Part shown: piece after piece, positions 35,249 to 43,882 of the stretch | Layout of the letters: each line of letters starts with the position of its first letter | Position numbering within the stretch: position 1 is the stretch's first letter | Assembly: GCA_022571515.1 (NCBI GenBank) | Contig: JACZXQ010000004.1 | Coordinates: 62,001-126,000 of the forward strand | Length of the DNA: 64,000 nt | Origin: Gemmatimonadota bacterium | GTDB taxonomy: Bacteria > Gemmatimonadota > Gemmatimonadetes > Longimicrobiales > Gaopeijiaceae | Direction: 5' to 3' | Notes under the pieces: generated by a model | The model's input: only the letters and a program-made list of their open reading frames with translations | Databases searched by the model: none | Told to the model about the DNA's origin: nothing | Program-made: the position numbers and the translations under genes

Positions 35249-37894
35249 TCAGCGACCGGCGTTCGATCCCTCCATGACGTGGTTCACTTCCAGAATGTCC
35301 ACCGTTCGGTAGAGCATGTCCGCCGACTGGAGGAGCTTTGCGCGCAGCCTGGGCGGGAAGTCGGGGCGCGCCTCCAGGAAGTCCGTCACGACCTGCGCTG
35401 CCTCTGGCGAGTTGTGGCCGCCAAGGGTGGTGTCCAACCAGCGTTTCGGGAAAAATATGTCTCCCGTGCGTTGGATCTCCTCGACCATCTCGAGACTGGG
35501 GAGAATGAACCGCCGCGCGTGTTCGGCTCGTAGTCGGTGATGGAGAAACGACACCCCGGAGAGCACCCACGGCTCTCTCGCCCGGTTGGCCGGGTCGGCC
35601 AGCGATGAGAAGAAGGCTTCGCGCACAGCGGGATCGTTGGAGAGCGCCGGCCGCACGAACTCGAACCTCGCTCGCCGGTCTGGGTTGGTGATACGGCCAA
35701 GCTGCTCGTCGAGGATCGCTTCCGCGTCGGGTACTCCGCGGAGAGCGAGGCCCGAGGCCATTGACGTGAAATCGTTTTCCGAGAGGTGTACCCCCGGCAC
35801 ACCTTCGGCTTGGGACCATATCCGCCTGAGACGTCCGACGCCCAGTTCGGTCAACACTACACTCCGCCAAGTCGAAAAGATCGAAGATTTGAGTGTGGCC
35901 GTCGGGGCACGCACCAGTCGCCGCCAGAGCGCCGCTTCGATGTCCGCCGCGCGCCGGTCCCGTTCGGAGTCAGGGATCAGCCGCCAGTATGTGGTGCGAA
36001 GATAAGCCAGGATGCGTCCCGCATTTTGCTCGTCAGTCTCCGTATCCAGCGTGGCCAGGAGAAGATCCACCCACGTCGACGGAGCTACCTCGCCCTCCAG
36101 TACGGCGTCCCAAAGTGTGCCGACCACGATCCCACGAATCAGCGGATCGGTGAGTTCGGGGAGGTGCTCCAGCAAATAGGCCTTGCTCACATCATCCAGA
36201 TGGAAGTGCCCGTATTCGACTCCGGAGCCGTTGGGCAGGATGAAGTTGGGCCGGGGGCGGCCGATCCAATCGGCCATCGCGGCGCCTTCGATCATGAGTC
36301 TTACGGGGACGCGGGCGATGGAATCATCGTAGGCCAAGATCACCTCGAGTTGCTGTGGCCACACGCGGTTCCGCGCCGCCAAGTCTTCCTGATAGACGCC
36401 CACGGCTCGCATCCGCCCCGTTCCGTCATCGACCACAGCCGCGGAGATGGTCGGCCGTCCCGGCTCCTCGACCCACACGCTGCTCCACGCCGCCAGGTCA
36501 TCATCCGAAAGACCGTCCAGGATCTCGATGAGTTGGGGCCACGTCGCGTTGCCGAAGGCGAAGGCGCTCAGGTACTCGCGGAGGCCCTCACGGAACACGT
36601 CCTCTCCCACGAGCAACTCGAGTTGGCGCATGACGATCGGCGCCTTCTGATAGATGATCGCGCCGTAAAGCGTGCCCGCCTCGCGCAGGTTGTCCAGCGG
36701 CTGCCTGATCGGGTTGGCTCCGGCGGTACGGTCGACGCCGTAAGCGGAGTTGTGGTGCGCCAGGAAGAATCGGAGGTCGTGGTTGAGCTGTGGAAAGGAC
36801 GGGTGGACGATCTTGGCCGCCATGAAGTTGGCGAATACCTCCTTCATCCACACGTCGTCGAACCAGTTCATGGTCACCAGGTCGCCGAACCACTGGTGAG
36901 CCGTCTCGTGTGCGATGACGCTGGCCCGGCCAAGGTACTGTGCCTGCGTGGCCGACTCGTCCAACACGAGACTCGCCTGCCGGTAGAAGATCGAGCCCGG
37001 ATGCTCCATTCCACCGTATTGGAACGATGGGATCAGCACGAAGTCGAATTTGCCGAACGGGTACGGAATACCCGTATACTCCTCGAGCCATTCGAGCGCG
37101 GTCTCGTGGAGGTCGAAGATCGCCTCCCTGTTGCGGTCGACCTTCTCTCGGTCGGTCTCGCGGTGGTACATCCTCATCGTCCGACCACCGCGCTGCGCGG
37201 TCTCTACCCGGAACTCACCCACCGCAAACGCGAAGAGGTACGTCGCAATGGGTTCGGTCTCGGCAAAGGTGTGGACGGTGCGCCCGTCCCCAGCCGCCGG
37301 TATGCCTCCGGACACCTTCTGCGTCACGGCACCGTTGGCCACCGCCTCCCACCCGCTCGGCACATCCAGAACCAGCCTGAAACGAGCCTTCAGGTTGGGC
37401 TGGTCGAAGATCGGCAGCGAGAAGTGCGCGCGATCGGGCACAAATAGCGTGTAAAGGAAGTCCGGATTCCGGTTGAGCGCGTCATCGCCCGCGGTGAACT
37501 CGATGCGGATCGAGTTTTCGTCCCCGGCCTCCAACCCTTCCGCCGACACGACCATGTGGTCGTTGACCGGCTCCCACGTGGCCACCTCGCCGTTGGCGGT
37601 CACCGATCGTACACGCGAGGCCGGGTCCTTGAAGTCGAGAACGACGTCACGGCCCTGCGGATCCGTCCAGGCGAAGCGCACCTCGACGCTCCCGGTGAGG
37701 GGCTCGGACTCCAGTCTCGGCACGGTGAGTCGGTAGGAATAGCGGACGTCGCTGATGGTCGTGCTCCTCAGCTCGGCCAACTCCCATGAGACCCCCAGAT
37801 CAGTCAAGGAGCCCGACGGGTAATCCGCACAAGCCGCGATTGCGAACGACGCCACGATGAACAACGAACGAGCGTGAAGATCGACCTTCGCCAT
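35249..37894 (-). CDS. Lipoprotein M1 family aminopeptidase
   Basis: An 881-residue protein from the ATG at 37894. A lipobox (FAIAAC, Cys22) ends the signal peptide. The M1 features are FQYGGMEHPGSIFY, the exopeptidase GGMEH motif, then SVIAHETAHQWFGDLVT, which has HExxH, and WMKEVFANFMA, with the third zinc-ligand glutamate. The long C-terminal helical region is typical of ERAP1-like proteins. The enzyme probably trims peptides N-terminally from the outer membrane or periplasm. The frame is open upstream but the extension would overlap the next gene and lose the lipoprotein signal. Confidence 0.9.
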   Translation of the reverse strand: MAKVDLHARSLFIVASFAIAACADYPSGSLTDLGVSWELAELRSTTISDVRYSYRLTVPRLESEPLTGSVEVRFAWTDPQGRDVVLDFKDPASRVRSVTANGEVATWEPVNDHMVVSAEGLEAGDENSIRIEFTAGDDALNRNPDFLYTLFVPDRAHFSLPIFDQPNLKARFRLVLDVPSGWEAVANGAVTQKVSGGIPAAGDGRTVHTFAETEPIATYLFAFAVGEFRVETAQRGGRTMRMYHRETDREKVDRNREAIFDLHETALEWLEEYTGIPYPFGKFDFVLIPSFQYGGMEHPGSIFYRQASLVLDESATQAQYLGRASVIAHETAHQWFGDLVTMNWFDDVWMKEVFANFMAAKIVHPSFPQLNHDLRFFLAHHNSAYGVDRTAGANPIRQPLDNLREAGTLYGAIIYQKAPIVMRQLELLVGEDVFREGLREYLSAFAFGNATWPQLIEILDGLSDDDLAAWSSVWVEEPGRPTISAAVVDDGTGRMRAVGVYQEDLAARNRVWPQQLEVILAYDDSIARVPVRLMIEGAAMADWIGRPRPNFILPNGSGVEYGHFHLDDVSKAYLLEHLPELTDPLIRGIVVGTLWDAVLEGEVAPSTWVDLLLATLDTETDEQNAGRILAYLRTTYWRLIPDSERDRRAADIEAALWRRLVRAPTATLKSSIFSTWRSVVLTELGVGRLRRIWSQAEGVPGVHLSENDFTSMASGLALRGVPDAEAILDEQLGRITNPDRRARFEFVRPALSNDPAVREAFFSSLADPANRAREPWVLSGVSFLHHRLRAEHARRFILPSLEMVEEIQRTGDIFFPKRWLDTTLGGHNSPEAAQVVTDFLEARPDFPPRLRAKLLQSADMLYRTVDILEVNHVMEGSNAGR

Positions 37895-37970
37895 GTGTTC
37901 CGGATCCTGGATAGGACTGTACGGGACGCACCCTGGCGTACCTGTAGGATGCTGAATGAAGTTGGTGGCG

Positions 37971-40217
37971 CTAAATGATTCCGTCCAGATACAACTCCAG
38001 GCGCCAGCCCGTAGGATCGCGAAGGCCTCGCGCGATGTCGATCCGCATGAGCCCGTCGAGCACGCTGCCCCCGACCCCGATCGAAAAGAGCGCGTCCCGC
38101 ACCGCGATGTCCCCTCGGTCCCCCGCCCAACCGGCGTCACCGAACACGGACACGGACACCACCGGGTACACCCGAGCGAATTCGGCGCGAGCTCGCAGGA
38201 AGGACGTCCCCAGCACCGCACTGCCGTCGTACCCCCTCAGGCTCGACGATCCACCGAGGTACCAGAGCCTCTGTGCCGGCACATCGCCCCAGGATGTCCC
38301 GCCCGCCACCTCGAACGCCGTCCGGATCTTGGGAGTGAGGGAAAACGCGGTGCGGAGCGTCGCGTCCGCCCGGGCGAATTGGTAATCGCCGACCTCGCCT
38401 TGCAGCGAGAGTTCGGTGCCGACCTGGAGACCAGTTCGCTCGGAGCCCCAAAACGGCTTGAGCGTCAGACGGGTACCGAACTGGTCGGCCCGGGCTCCCT
38501 CGATATTCTCTCGGAACGCGTGCTCGCTGTCGAAGAGCCGCGGCAGGCTGACGTTGGTGTTGCGCTCGACGCTCTCCTGATGCTCCCCGTAGAGCGTCCA
38601 GGTCCAGGACGCGCGGCGGTCCGAGGCCGGCTCGAGCGTGATGCGCGCCCCTGAAGCGCGGTAGTACTCACCGTCGTCGCGTCCGAACAGAAGGGCGATG
38701 ACAGAGTTTCCGAACCCGAGATGACGCCCGCCTTGGTCGACGGCCGCGAGCTTGTGGTACGCCTCGAAGCTGAAGTCCCGACGCACGCCGCCCCAGCCGA
38801 GCTCGAGTTCGAGGACGGGCTCGACGTCCGCGGTGCCGAAGCGACCGACCAATCGACCGTCGGCGGGGCCGAACGGCGTGTCCAGCGGTCGCACGCCCTG
38901 TGCGCCCAACGAGAGCCCCTCCACGCGGTTGAACCGCATGAGATCCTCGCGCGCAAAACCCCAGTCCAGGCTCAAGCGCGGCGCGGCCGCCGCCGGAGCG
39001 GGTATGTCGGCTAGCCGCTCTGCGAAATCACGAAGCTCGGCCTCCGATGTAAACCCGGGTGCTTCCTTCCAGATAGGAGGCGGTAACAACTCGCTGCTGT
39101 GAAGGCTCTCCGGGTCGGGCGGAAGGAGTAGGTAGATCTCCTTCCCATTGTGGCTTCCCCGAACGCTGCGGCGTGTCTCCGCCCTGATGCGACGGGCCAG
39201 GTCGGGGTGGTCGATCATCTCGCGCCAGTCGTCCTCGAGGAGGTAGCCCGACTCGGCCTGCCATGTCTCCAGGACAGAGTCTGCGCTTAAGAAAGCGTCG
39301 AAGCGAGCGGTGGCGCCCTCCACTTCGTCCACCCCAACAACCTCCTCGATACGGTAGGATACCTCCCAGGCCCCGGGCACCTTGAGGATGCCGGCCCGGG
39401 CCTGTCCCTCGAAGCGCATGCTGCGTGGTAGCCAGTATTTGAAGTCCCAGAGTGCGTACTCGACTGTGATCAACGAGATCGTGAACGTCATCGGCTTGAA
39501 GATGCCCGGGATCGGCAGATTCTCCTCGTTCTCCCCAACCATCAGATCCAGCTCGACGTCGATCTTCTTCGCGAGCCGGTAGACACCCCGGACCAGCGCT
39601 CCCGACTCGGGTTCGATCCAGAAGGACCCGGTGAGCAGGTGGATCGACGCCTCTCTGGGGATCACGCGCAACTCGGCCACCTGTAGCCTGCGTCCGTCCG
39701 GAAAACTCAGAGTGAGCGTGTCGCCCGCGGCGAACTCGTAGAACTCTTCCGAGCCGGCGGCAAAGGGATGTTCGACCCAGAATTCGTCGGGATCGTCGAC
39801 ATCGTCGTCATCGTCGGCGGCGAACCCGAAGTAGATCCTGTCCCCCGCCGGGTCGAACACGTTGTCCAGCAGGCCTGTCACCTCATCTGGGGGACTGACC
39901 CCGGCCGGCGTTTCTTCCCGGGCCGCGAGTGCCTGGATTACGACCGGCCCGTCCTGGCTCCACCACACACGAGAGGCGGTCTCGGCCCGGTAGATCGTAC
40001 GGTCCTTGAGGGGCATCCGGATATGTGCGCCGATGCGTTGTCGCACCGTTGCCGTGTAGCTGAGGATGGAGCGGTCCAGGATCTCCCAATTGGCGCGCGC
40101 CCGCATGAGCAGGGTGCGGGCGCCTGGATCCCGGAAGGCGTTCAGATGATCGGAGGCTTGGGGAGGCGATGCCTGCAGCACGAGCGCAAGCGTGGCTGTC
40201 GGAAGCCAAGTCCACAT
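37971..40217 (-). CDS. Outer-membrane surface-antigen (D15/BamA-like) protein
   Basis: A 748-residue protein with a signal peptide at the start. The N-terminal 400 residues are of unknown type and include a notable acidic run near residues 135-147 (DDDDDVDDPDEF). The last 280 residues look like an Omp85/FhaC-type barrel: LSLQGEVGDYQFARADATLR and LGGSSSLRGYDGSAVLG, whose RGY motif is that of bacterial surface antigens, and a final beta strand GWRLELYLDGII. It is probably inserted in the outer membrane. It lacks obvious POTRA repeats, so it is not BamA. It lies 76 bases from the M1 peptidase gene, on the same strand. Confidence 0.75.
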   Translation of the reverse strand: MWTWLPTATLALVLQASPPQASDHLNAFRDPGARTLLMRARANWEILDRSILSYTATVRQRIGAHIRMPLKDRTIYRAETASRVWWSQDGPVVIQALAAREETPAGVSPPDEVTGLLDNVFDPAGDRIYFGFAADDDDDVDDPDEFWVEHPFAAGSEEFYEFAAGDTLTLSFPDGRRLQVAELRVIPREASIHLLTGSFWIEPESGALVRGVYRLAKKIDVELDLMVGENEENLPIPGIFKPMTFTISLITVEYALWDFKYWLPRSMRFEGQARAGILKVPGAWEVSYRIEEVVGVDEVEGATARFDAFLSADSVLETWQAESGYLLEDDWREMIDHPDLARRIRAETRRSVRGSHNGKEIYLLLPPDPESLHSSELLPPPIWKEAPGFTSEAELRDFAERLADIPAPAAAAPRLSLDWGFAREDLMRFNRVEGLSLGAQGVRPLDTPFGPADGRLVGRFGTADVEPVLELELGWGGVRRDFSFEAYHKLAAVDQGGRHLGFGNSVIALLFGRDDGEYYRASGARITLEPASDRRASWTWTLYGEHQESVERNTNVSLPRLFDSEHAFRENIEGARADQFGTRLTLKPFWGSERTGLQVGTELSLQGEVGDYQFARADATLRTAFSLTPKIRTAFEVAGGTSWGDVPAQRLWYLGGSSSLRGYDGSAVLGTSFLRARAEFARVYPVVSVSVFGDAGWAGDRGDIAVRDALFSIGVGGSVLDGLMRIDIARGLRDPTGWRLELYLDGII

Positions 40218-40304
40218 AATCTTTTTCGGCGGAGGTGCCTGGTCTACGGTCAGTAAGCACTACGCTACCTGGTAGCACCGGGTTTCATCGCGTGGACCCA
40301 ATAA

Positions 40305-40341
40305 AAAAGTGGGGGTCCGCCCGTCGGGCGGGCCCCCACGC
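40305..40341 (-). terminator. Rho-independent terminator after the cytochrome P460 gene
   Basis: A long G/C hairpin at 40311-40341 (GTGGGGG/CCCCCAC arms with an inner GCCCG/CGGGC) is followed on the minus strand by TTTTTT. It lies 33 bases after the stop of the minus-strand gene at 40374. Confidence 0.9.
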
Positions 40342-40373
40342 TCACTCAACCAGTGTTCGTTCCAGAAGGGCGC

Positions 40374-40967
40374 CTACTGCCCCGACCCTGCCGGGCGTTC
40401 GTTGAACAGGTAGTCGTTCGCCGCAACCGTGCCATGGCAACCCTCGCAGCCGGCGAAACGGCCGGCGGCCTCCACGGTGCCGTCGGTGAGCCGCTTGAGG
40501 AACCACCAGTTGTTGTGGTCCGGGTTGAAGTCCTCGGTCTTCACCATCGCAGTGACGGCCATCAGGTTGCCGCCCACGTAGTTGTTCTTCACCACGATCG
40601 CGCCGACCGGCATCATCGCCTCACCTGAGGCCAAGGCCGCGGCTGCCACGTCGTTGACGTAGGTGGTGAGCTGCGCGCCGTGGGGCTCCGCACCGTCATA
40701 CTGATCGGTGGTCCCAGGCCAGCGATCCCAATTCTCGTAGTCCGAGCTGGTCAGATGTCCCCACACCCCATCCGCCGACAACTCGGGAAGCGTCACCGCG
40801 GCCTCCTCGGCGGCGGGCGCGGCTTCCTCGGCAGCGGGCGCGGCTTCCTCGGCAGCGGGCGCGGCTTCCTCGACCGCATCGGCGGCCTCGTCTCCGGCGG
40901 CGCAAGCCACGAAAGCCAGTGGAAGTGCGAGCGCCAATCCGAAGCGGCTCAAGTCACGAAACTTCAT
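40374..40967 (-). CDS. Cytochrome P460 family lipoprotein with an alanine/glutamate-rich repeat
   Basis: A 197-residue protein with a lipobox (LAFVAC) at about residues 17-22, so it is lipid-anchored. A low-complexity linker of repeated EEAAPAA units spans about residues 36-57. The C-terminal domain is of cytochrome P460 type (GAIVVKNNYVGGNLMAVTAM and GTVEAAGRFAGCEGCHG), with the heme c-binding CxxCH. P460 proteins oxidise hydroxylamine or bind NO; the role here is unknown. AGGAG lies 6-7 bases before the ATG. It has its own terminator and is monocistronic. Confidence 0.85.
   Translation of the reverse strand: MKFRDLSRFGLALALPLAFVACAAGDEAADAVEEAAPAAEEAAPAAEEAAPAAEEAAVTLPELSADGVWGHLTSSDYENWDRWPGTTDQYDGAEPHGAQLTTYVNDVAAAALASGEAMMPVGAIVVKNNYVGGNLMAVTAMVKTEDFNPDHNNWWFLKRLTDGTVEAAGRFAGCEGCHGTVAANDYLFNERPAGSGQ
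40799..40872 (-). repeat. 21-bp tandem repeat encoding EEAAPAA units
   Basis: About three and a half copies of a 21-base unit (beginning GCGGCTTCCTCGGCAGCGGG on the plus strand) occur inside the cytochrome P460 gene and encode the linker. The copies are nearly identical, which suggests recent slippage. Confidence 0.85.
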
Positions 40968-41134
40968 GATGTCTCCTGTCTGTTACGGTAAGGAGATCTC
41001 TGTCGTTTACAGCGAAACTGGGCTCGATCCAGGGCGGTTCCCTCCCGGGAGCGGTCGGTCTTCCATCCGCTGTCCAGGTAAGCGTAGATTGACCGCCCCG
41101 GGGAATCAAGGTACACGAGCGAGGAGGGAGCCCA

Positions 41135-41695
41135 GTGGGGCTCGGCGGATATTGTGAAGCGGCCGACGGACATCCTTACCACGGGCCCTATCACGACCAT
41201 GAATACGGCTTCCCGCTGACCGACGAGTCGGAGCTCTTCGGACGCCTCATGCTGGAGGTGAACCAGGCCGGGCTCTCGTGGCTTACCATTCTCAAGAAGC
41301 AGGAGACGTTCCGCTCGGCCTACGAGGGCTGGAATGTGGACCGAGTAGCCGCATACGGTGAGGACGACAGGGCCAGACTCTTGGCCGATCGGGGGATCAT
41401 CCGAAACAGGCTCAAGGTCAACGCCGCCATCGAGAACGCGCGGGCGATTCAGCGCATGAGGGAAAGCCACGGGTCCTTCGCGGCCTGGCTCGCCGCACAT
41501 CATCCTCAGCCCAAGGCCGAGTGGGTGAAGCTGTTCAAGAAGACATTTCGCTTCACCGGGGGAGAGATCACGGGTGAGTTTCTCATGAGCATCGGCTACC
41601 TCTCTGGAGCTCACCAACCCGATTGCATCGTCTACGGGCGCATCGGAAAACTGTCTCCGCCCTGGATGTCGCGCCCAACGACGGCAGGGCAGTAA
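41135..41695 (+). CDS. tag: DNA-3-methyladenine glycosylase I (TagI)
   Basis: A 186-residue protein with the TagI layout: YCEAADGHPYHGPYHDHEYG at the start, GFPLTDESELFGRLMLEVNQ, AGLSWLTILKKQETFR, and the C-terminal GAHQPDCIVYGR. The cysteine near the N terminus, the histidines and the late HxxxC provide the zinc ligands of this family. It removes 3-methyladenine from DNA. The start is a GTG at 41135 with GAGGAGG 7 bases upstream. Its stop overlaps the start of the YheT gene (TAATG). Confidence 0.9.
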   Translation: MGLGGYCEAADGHPYHGPYHDHEYGFPLTDESELFGRLMLEVNQAGLSWLTILKKQETFRSAYEGWNVDRVAAYGEDDRARLLADRGIIRNRLKVNAAIENARAIQRMRESHGSFAAWLAAHHPQPKAEWVKLFKKTFRFTGGEITGEFLMSIGYLSGAHQPDCIVYGRIGKLSPPWMSRPTTAGQ

Positions 41696-42738
41696 TGAGC
41701 GACGGTGCAGACCCTCGAGCGGCCGAGGCCGGTGCGTCCAAGCCCTGGCGGCCGACACTCTACCGCCCACCGTGGTGGCTGAAGGGGGGGCATGCGCAGA
41801 CGCTCGCCGGCAAACTTTTCAAGCCCAAGCCCGATCTGGACCTCCGCAGGGAGCGCCTGGATACGCCGGATGGGGACTTCATCGACCTCGACTTCATGCC
41901 CGAGCCCCAGTCGCCCCGGCCCATCGTACTCGTGCTGCACGGGCTGGAGGGCTCGGCAAGGAGGTCTTACGTCCTCACCATGCTGGCCGCGCTCGAGGCC
42001 CAGGGTCTCTGGGGTGTTGGCCTCAACTTCCGATCCTGTAGTGGCGAGCCGAACCGCACGACCCGCTTCTACCACTCCGGGGAGACCGGTGATCTGGCGC
42101 ACGTCCTTGCGATGCTCGCCAAGCGCTTTCCGGGAAGGCCGATGGGGGCGGTGGGCTTTTCGTTGGGAGGCAACGCGCTGCTCAAGTACCTGGGTGAGGT
42201 CGGTGGGTCCGAGGGCGCACCGCTAGGGGCGGCGGCGGCGATTTCGGTGCCGTTTGACCTGTCGGCCGGAGCCCGCATGCTGGAAAAGGGCCTCATGGGG
42301 CGCCTATACACCTTCTACTTCATGCGAATGCTCCACAGGAAGACGAGCCTCAAGCGGGAGATTCTCCGCGATGCCGTGGACGTCGACGCGGTGCTCCGCA
42401 CCAAGACGCTCCGAGCGTTCGACGAGCTGGCCACCGCTCCTCTTCACGGTTTCGCGGGAGCGGAAGACTATTACGCCCGTTCCAGTTCGGCGGGATTCAT
42501 CGACCACATTCGCGTACCCACGCTGTTGCTTCACTCGCTGGACGATCCATTCCTACCCGCTCACGCCGTGCCCAAGGACGCTGTGGGCCGCAATCCCGTG
42601 CTGACGGGTGTGTTCACGCGACACGGAGGGCACGTGGGGTTCATCGGAGGTGGGCGCCCCCTGCGACCACGTCCCTGGGCCGAGGGGGAGGCAGCTCGTT
42701 TTCTGGCTCATCATTTGGGAACCACAACCAGTCCATAG
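41695..42738 (+). CDS. YheT-family alpha/beta hydrolase
   Basis: A 347-residue protein of the YheT/ABHD family: PPWWLKGGHAQTLAGKLF at the start, VLVLHGLEGSARRSYVL as the oxyanion region, the nucleophile elbow VGFSLGGNALLKYLG, an aspartate in LLHSLDDPFLPA and a histidine in TRHGGHVGFIGG. The substrate is unknown; esters are likely. The start ATG overlaps the TagI stop by one base (TAATG). Confidence 0.87.
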   Translation: MSDGADPRAAEAGASKPWRPTLYRPPWWLKGGHAQTLAGKLFKPKPDLDLRRERLDTPDGDFIDLDFMPEPQSPRPIVLVLHGLEGSARRSYVLTMLAALEAQGLWGVGLNFRSCSGEPNRTTRFYHSGETGDLAHVLAMLAKRFPGRPMGAVGFSLGGNALLKYLGEVGGSEGAPLGAAAAISVPFDLSAGARMLEKGLMGRLYTFYFMRMLHRKTSLKREILRDAVDVDAVLRTKTLRAFDELATAPLHGFAGAEDYYARSSSAGFIDHIRVPTLLLHSLDDPFLPAHAVPKDAVGRNPVLTGVFTRHGGHVGFIGGGRPLRPRPWAEGEAARFLAHHLGTTTSP

Positions 42739-42837
42739 CGGCCTGACGACAGGTTGCCAATGCGAGCCCGCGTCAGCCAGGTTGGTGGAAACGTCCCACG
42801 TTTCCGATTCGACACTCAGTTTGCCGAGGATCGCGCC

Positions 42838-43743
42838 ATGACTTCAGGACTCAGAGCATGCCTCCCCATCGCCATCGCGGTACAGACCGCTCTTCCATGC
42901 ATCGCAGCTCCAGCGCTACTAGCCCAGGAGCCTCTCAGGGTTTTCATCTCCGTGGACATGGAGGGCATCGGCGGTATCGGTACTGCGGCCATGACATCAC
43001 GCTCCGGGAAGGACTACGCCCTCGGACGTGAGCTCATGACAGCGGAGGTGAATGCGGTCGTGGCCGCTGTCTTCGAATACGGGCCCGCCGAAATTCTCGT
43101 CAACGACTCGCACGGGGACATGCAAAACCTGCTGCATACACGCCTGGACCCCCGCGTCGAATACATCCAGGGCAACATCAAGCCTCTGGGTATGGTGCAG
43201 GGTCTCGATCGCAGCTTCGATGCGGCGATATTTCTTGGCTACCACGCCCGAGCGGGCACGGAGAACGGTTTCCTGGCCCACACGGGATCCGGCTCGGTGA
43301 AGGGGCTCTGGCTAAACGGGGTCGAGGTCGGAGAAGGTGGCCTGAACGCCCACTTCGCCGGAGCGCTCGGCGTGCCGGTCATCCTAGCCGCGGGTGACCG
43401 GACCTTCACTGAGCAGTTCGGTGCCCTGGTGTCGACTCGAACCGTGTCCACAAAGGACGCAGTTGGATCTTCGGTGGCCCGTCTGCGCCACCCCGAGGTC
43501 GTGCGAGAAGACCTTAGGGCGGTGTTGCTCGAGGCCTTGGCCGATCTCGAAAACGCGAGCGCCTTCAACGTGACAGAGCCCGTCACGGTGCGCATCCGAT
43601 TCGCGACCACCACACGCGCCAACATCCTGCTCGCGATCCCGGGCATGCGGCTCGTGAACGGATGGACCGTGGAATACGAGGCCGAGTCGATGGACCGGGC
43701 CTACCGCATGATTCGGCTGATGTATAAGTACATCAGCTGGTAG
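42838..43743 (+). CDS. Secreted M55 family metallopeptidase (second DppA-like protein)
   Basis: A 301-residue protein from the ATG at 42838, preceded by CGAGGA. The signal peptide is ACLPIAIAVQTALPCIAAPA. DppA metal positions are visible: D40 and E42 in SVDMEGIGG, H92 in NDSHGDMQN, H136 in LGYHARAG and E166 in VGEGGLNAHFAG. It is a paralogue of the gene at 3677 and likely has the same role on D-amino-acid peptides. It lies between the YheT and S9 peptidase genes, all plus strand. Confidence 0.88.
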   Translation: MTSGLRACLPIAIAVQTALPCIAAPALLAQEPLRVFISVDMEGIGGIGTAAMTSRSGKDYALGRELMTAEVNAVVAAVFEYGPAEILVNDSHGDMQNLLHTRLDPRVEYIQGNIKPLGMVQGLDRSFDAAIFLGYHARAGTENGFLAHTGSGSVKGLWLNGVEVGEGGLNAHFAGALGVPVILAAGDRTFTEQFGALVSTRTVSTKDAVGSSVARLRHPEVVREDLRAVLLEALADLENASAFNVTEPVTVRIRFATTTRANILLAIPGMRLVNGWTVEYEAESMDRAYRMIRLMYKYISW

Positions 43744-43882
43744 GTCGGGACCAAATCCGCCTTTCCTGGGGTGCCGACGCGCCGTTCGTGTGTCCGCGCG
43801 TCTTGTGCGGCATGCGCCCCCCACATCAGCTTGACGACCCATCCACATACACCGTTGGCAACCAAGCATGAAGAGGCTCCCC

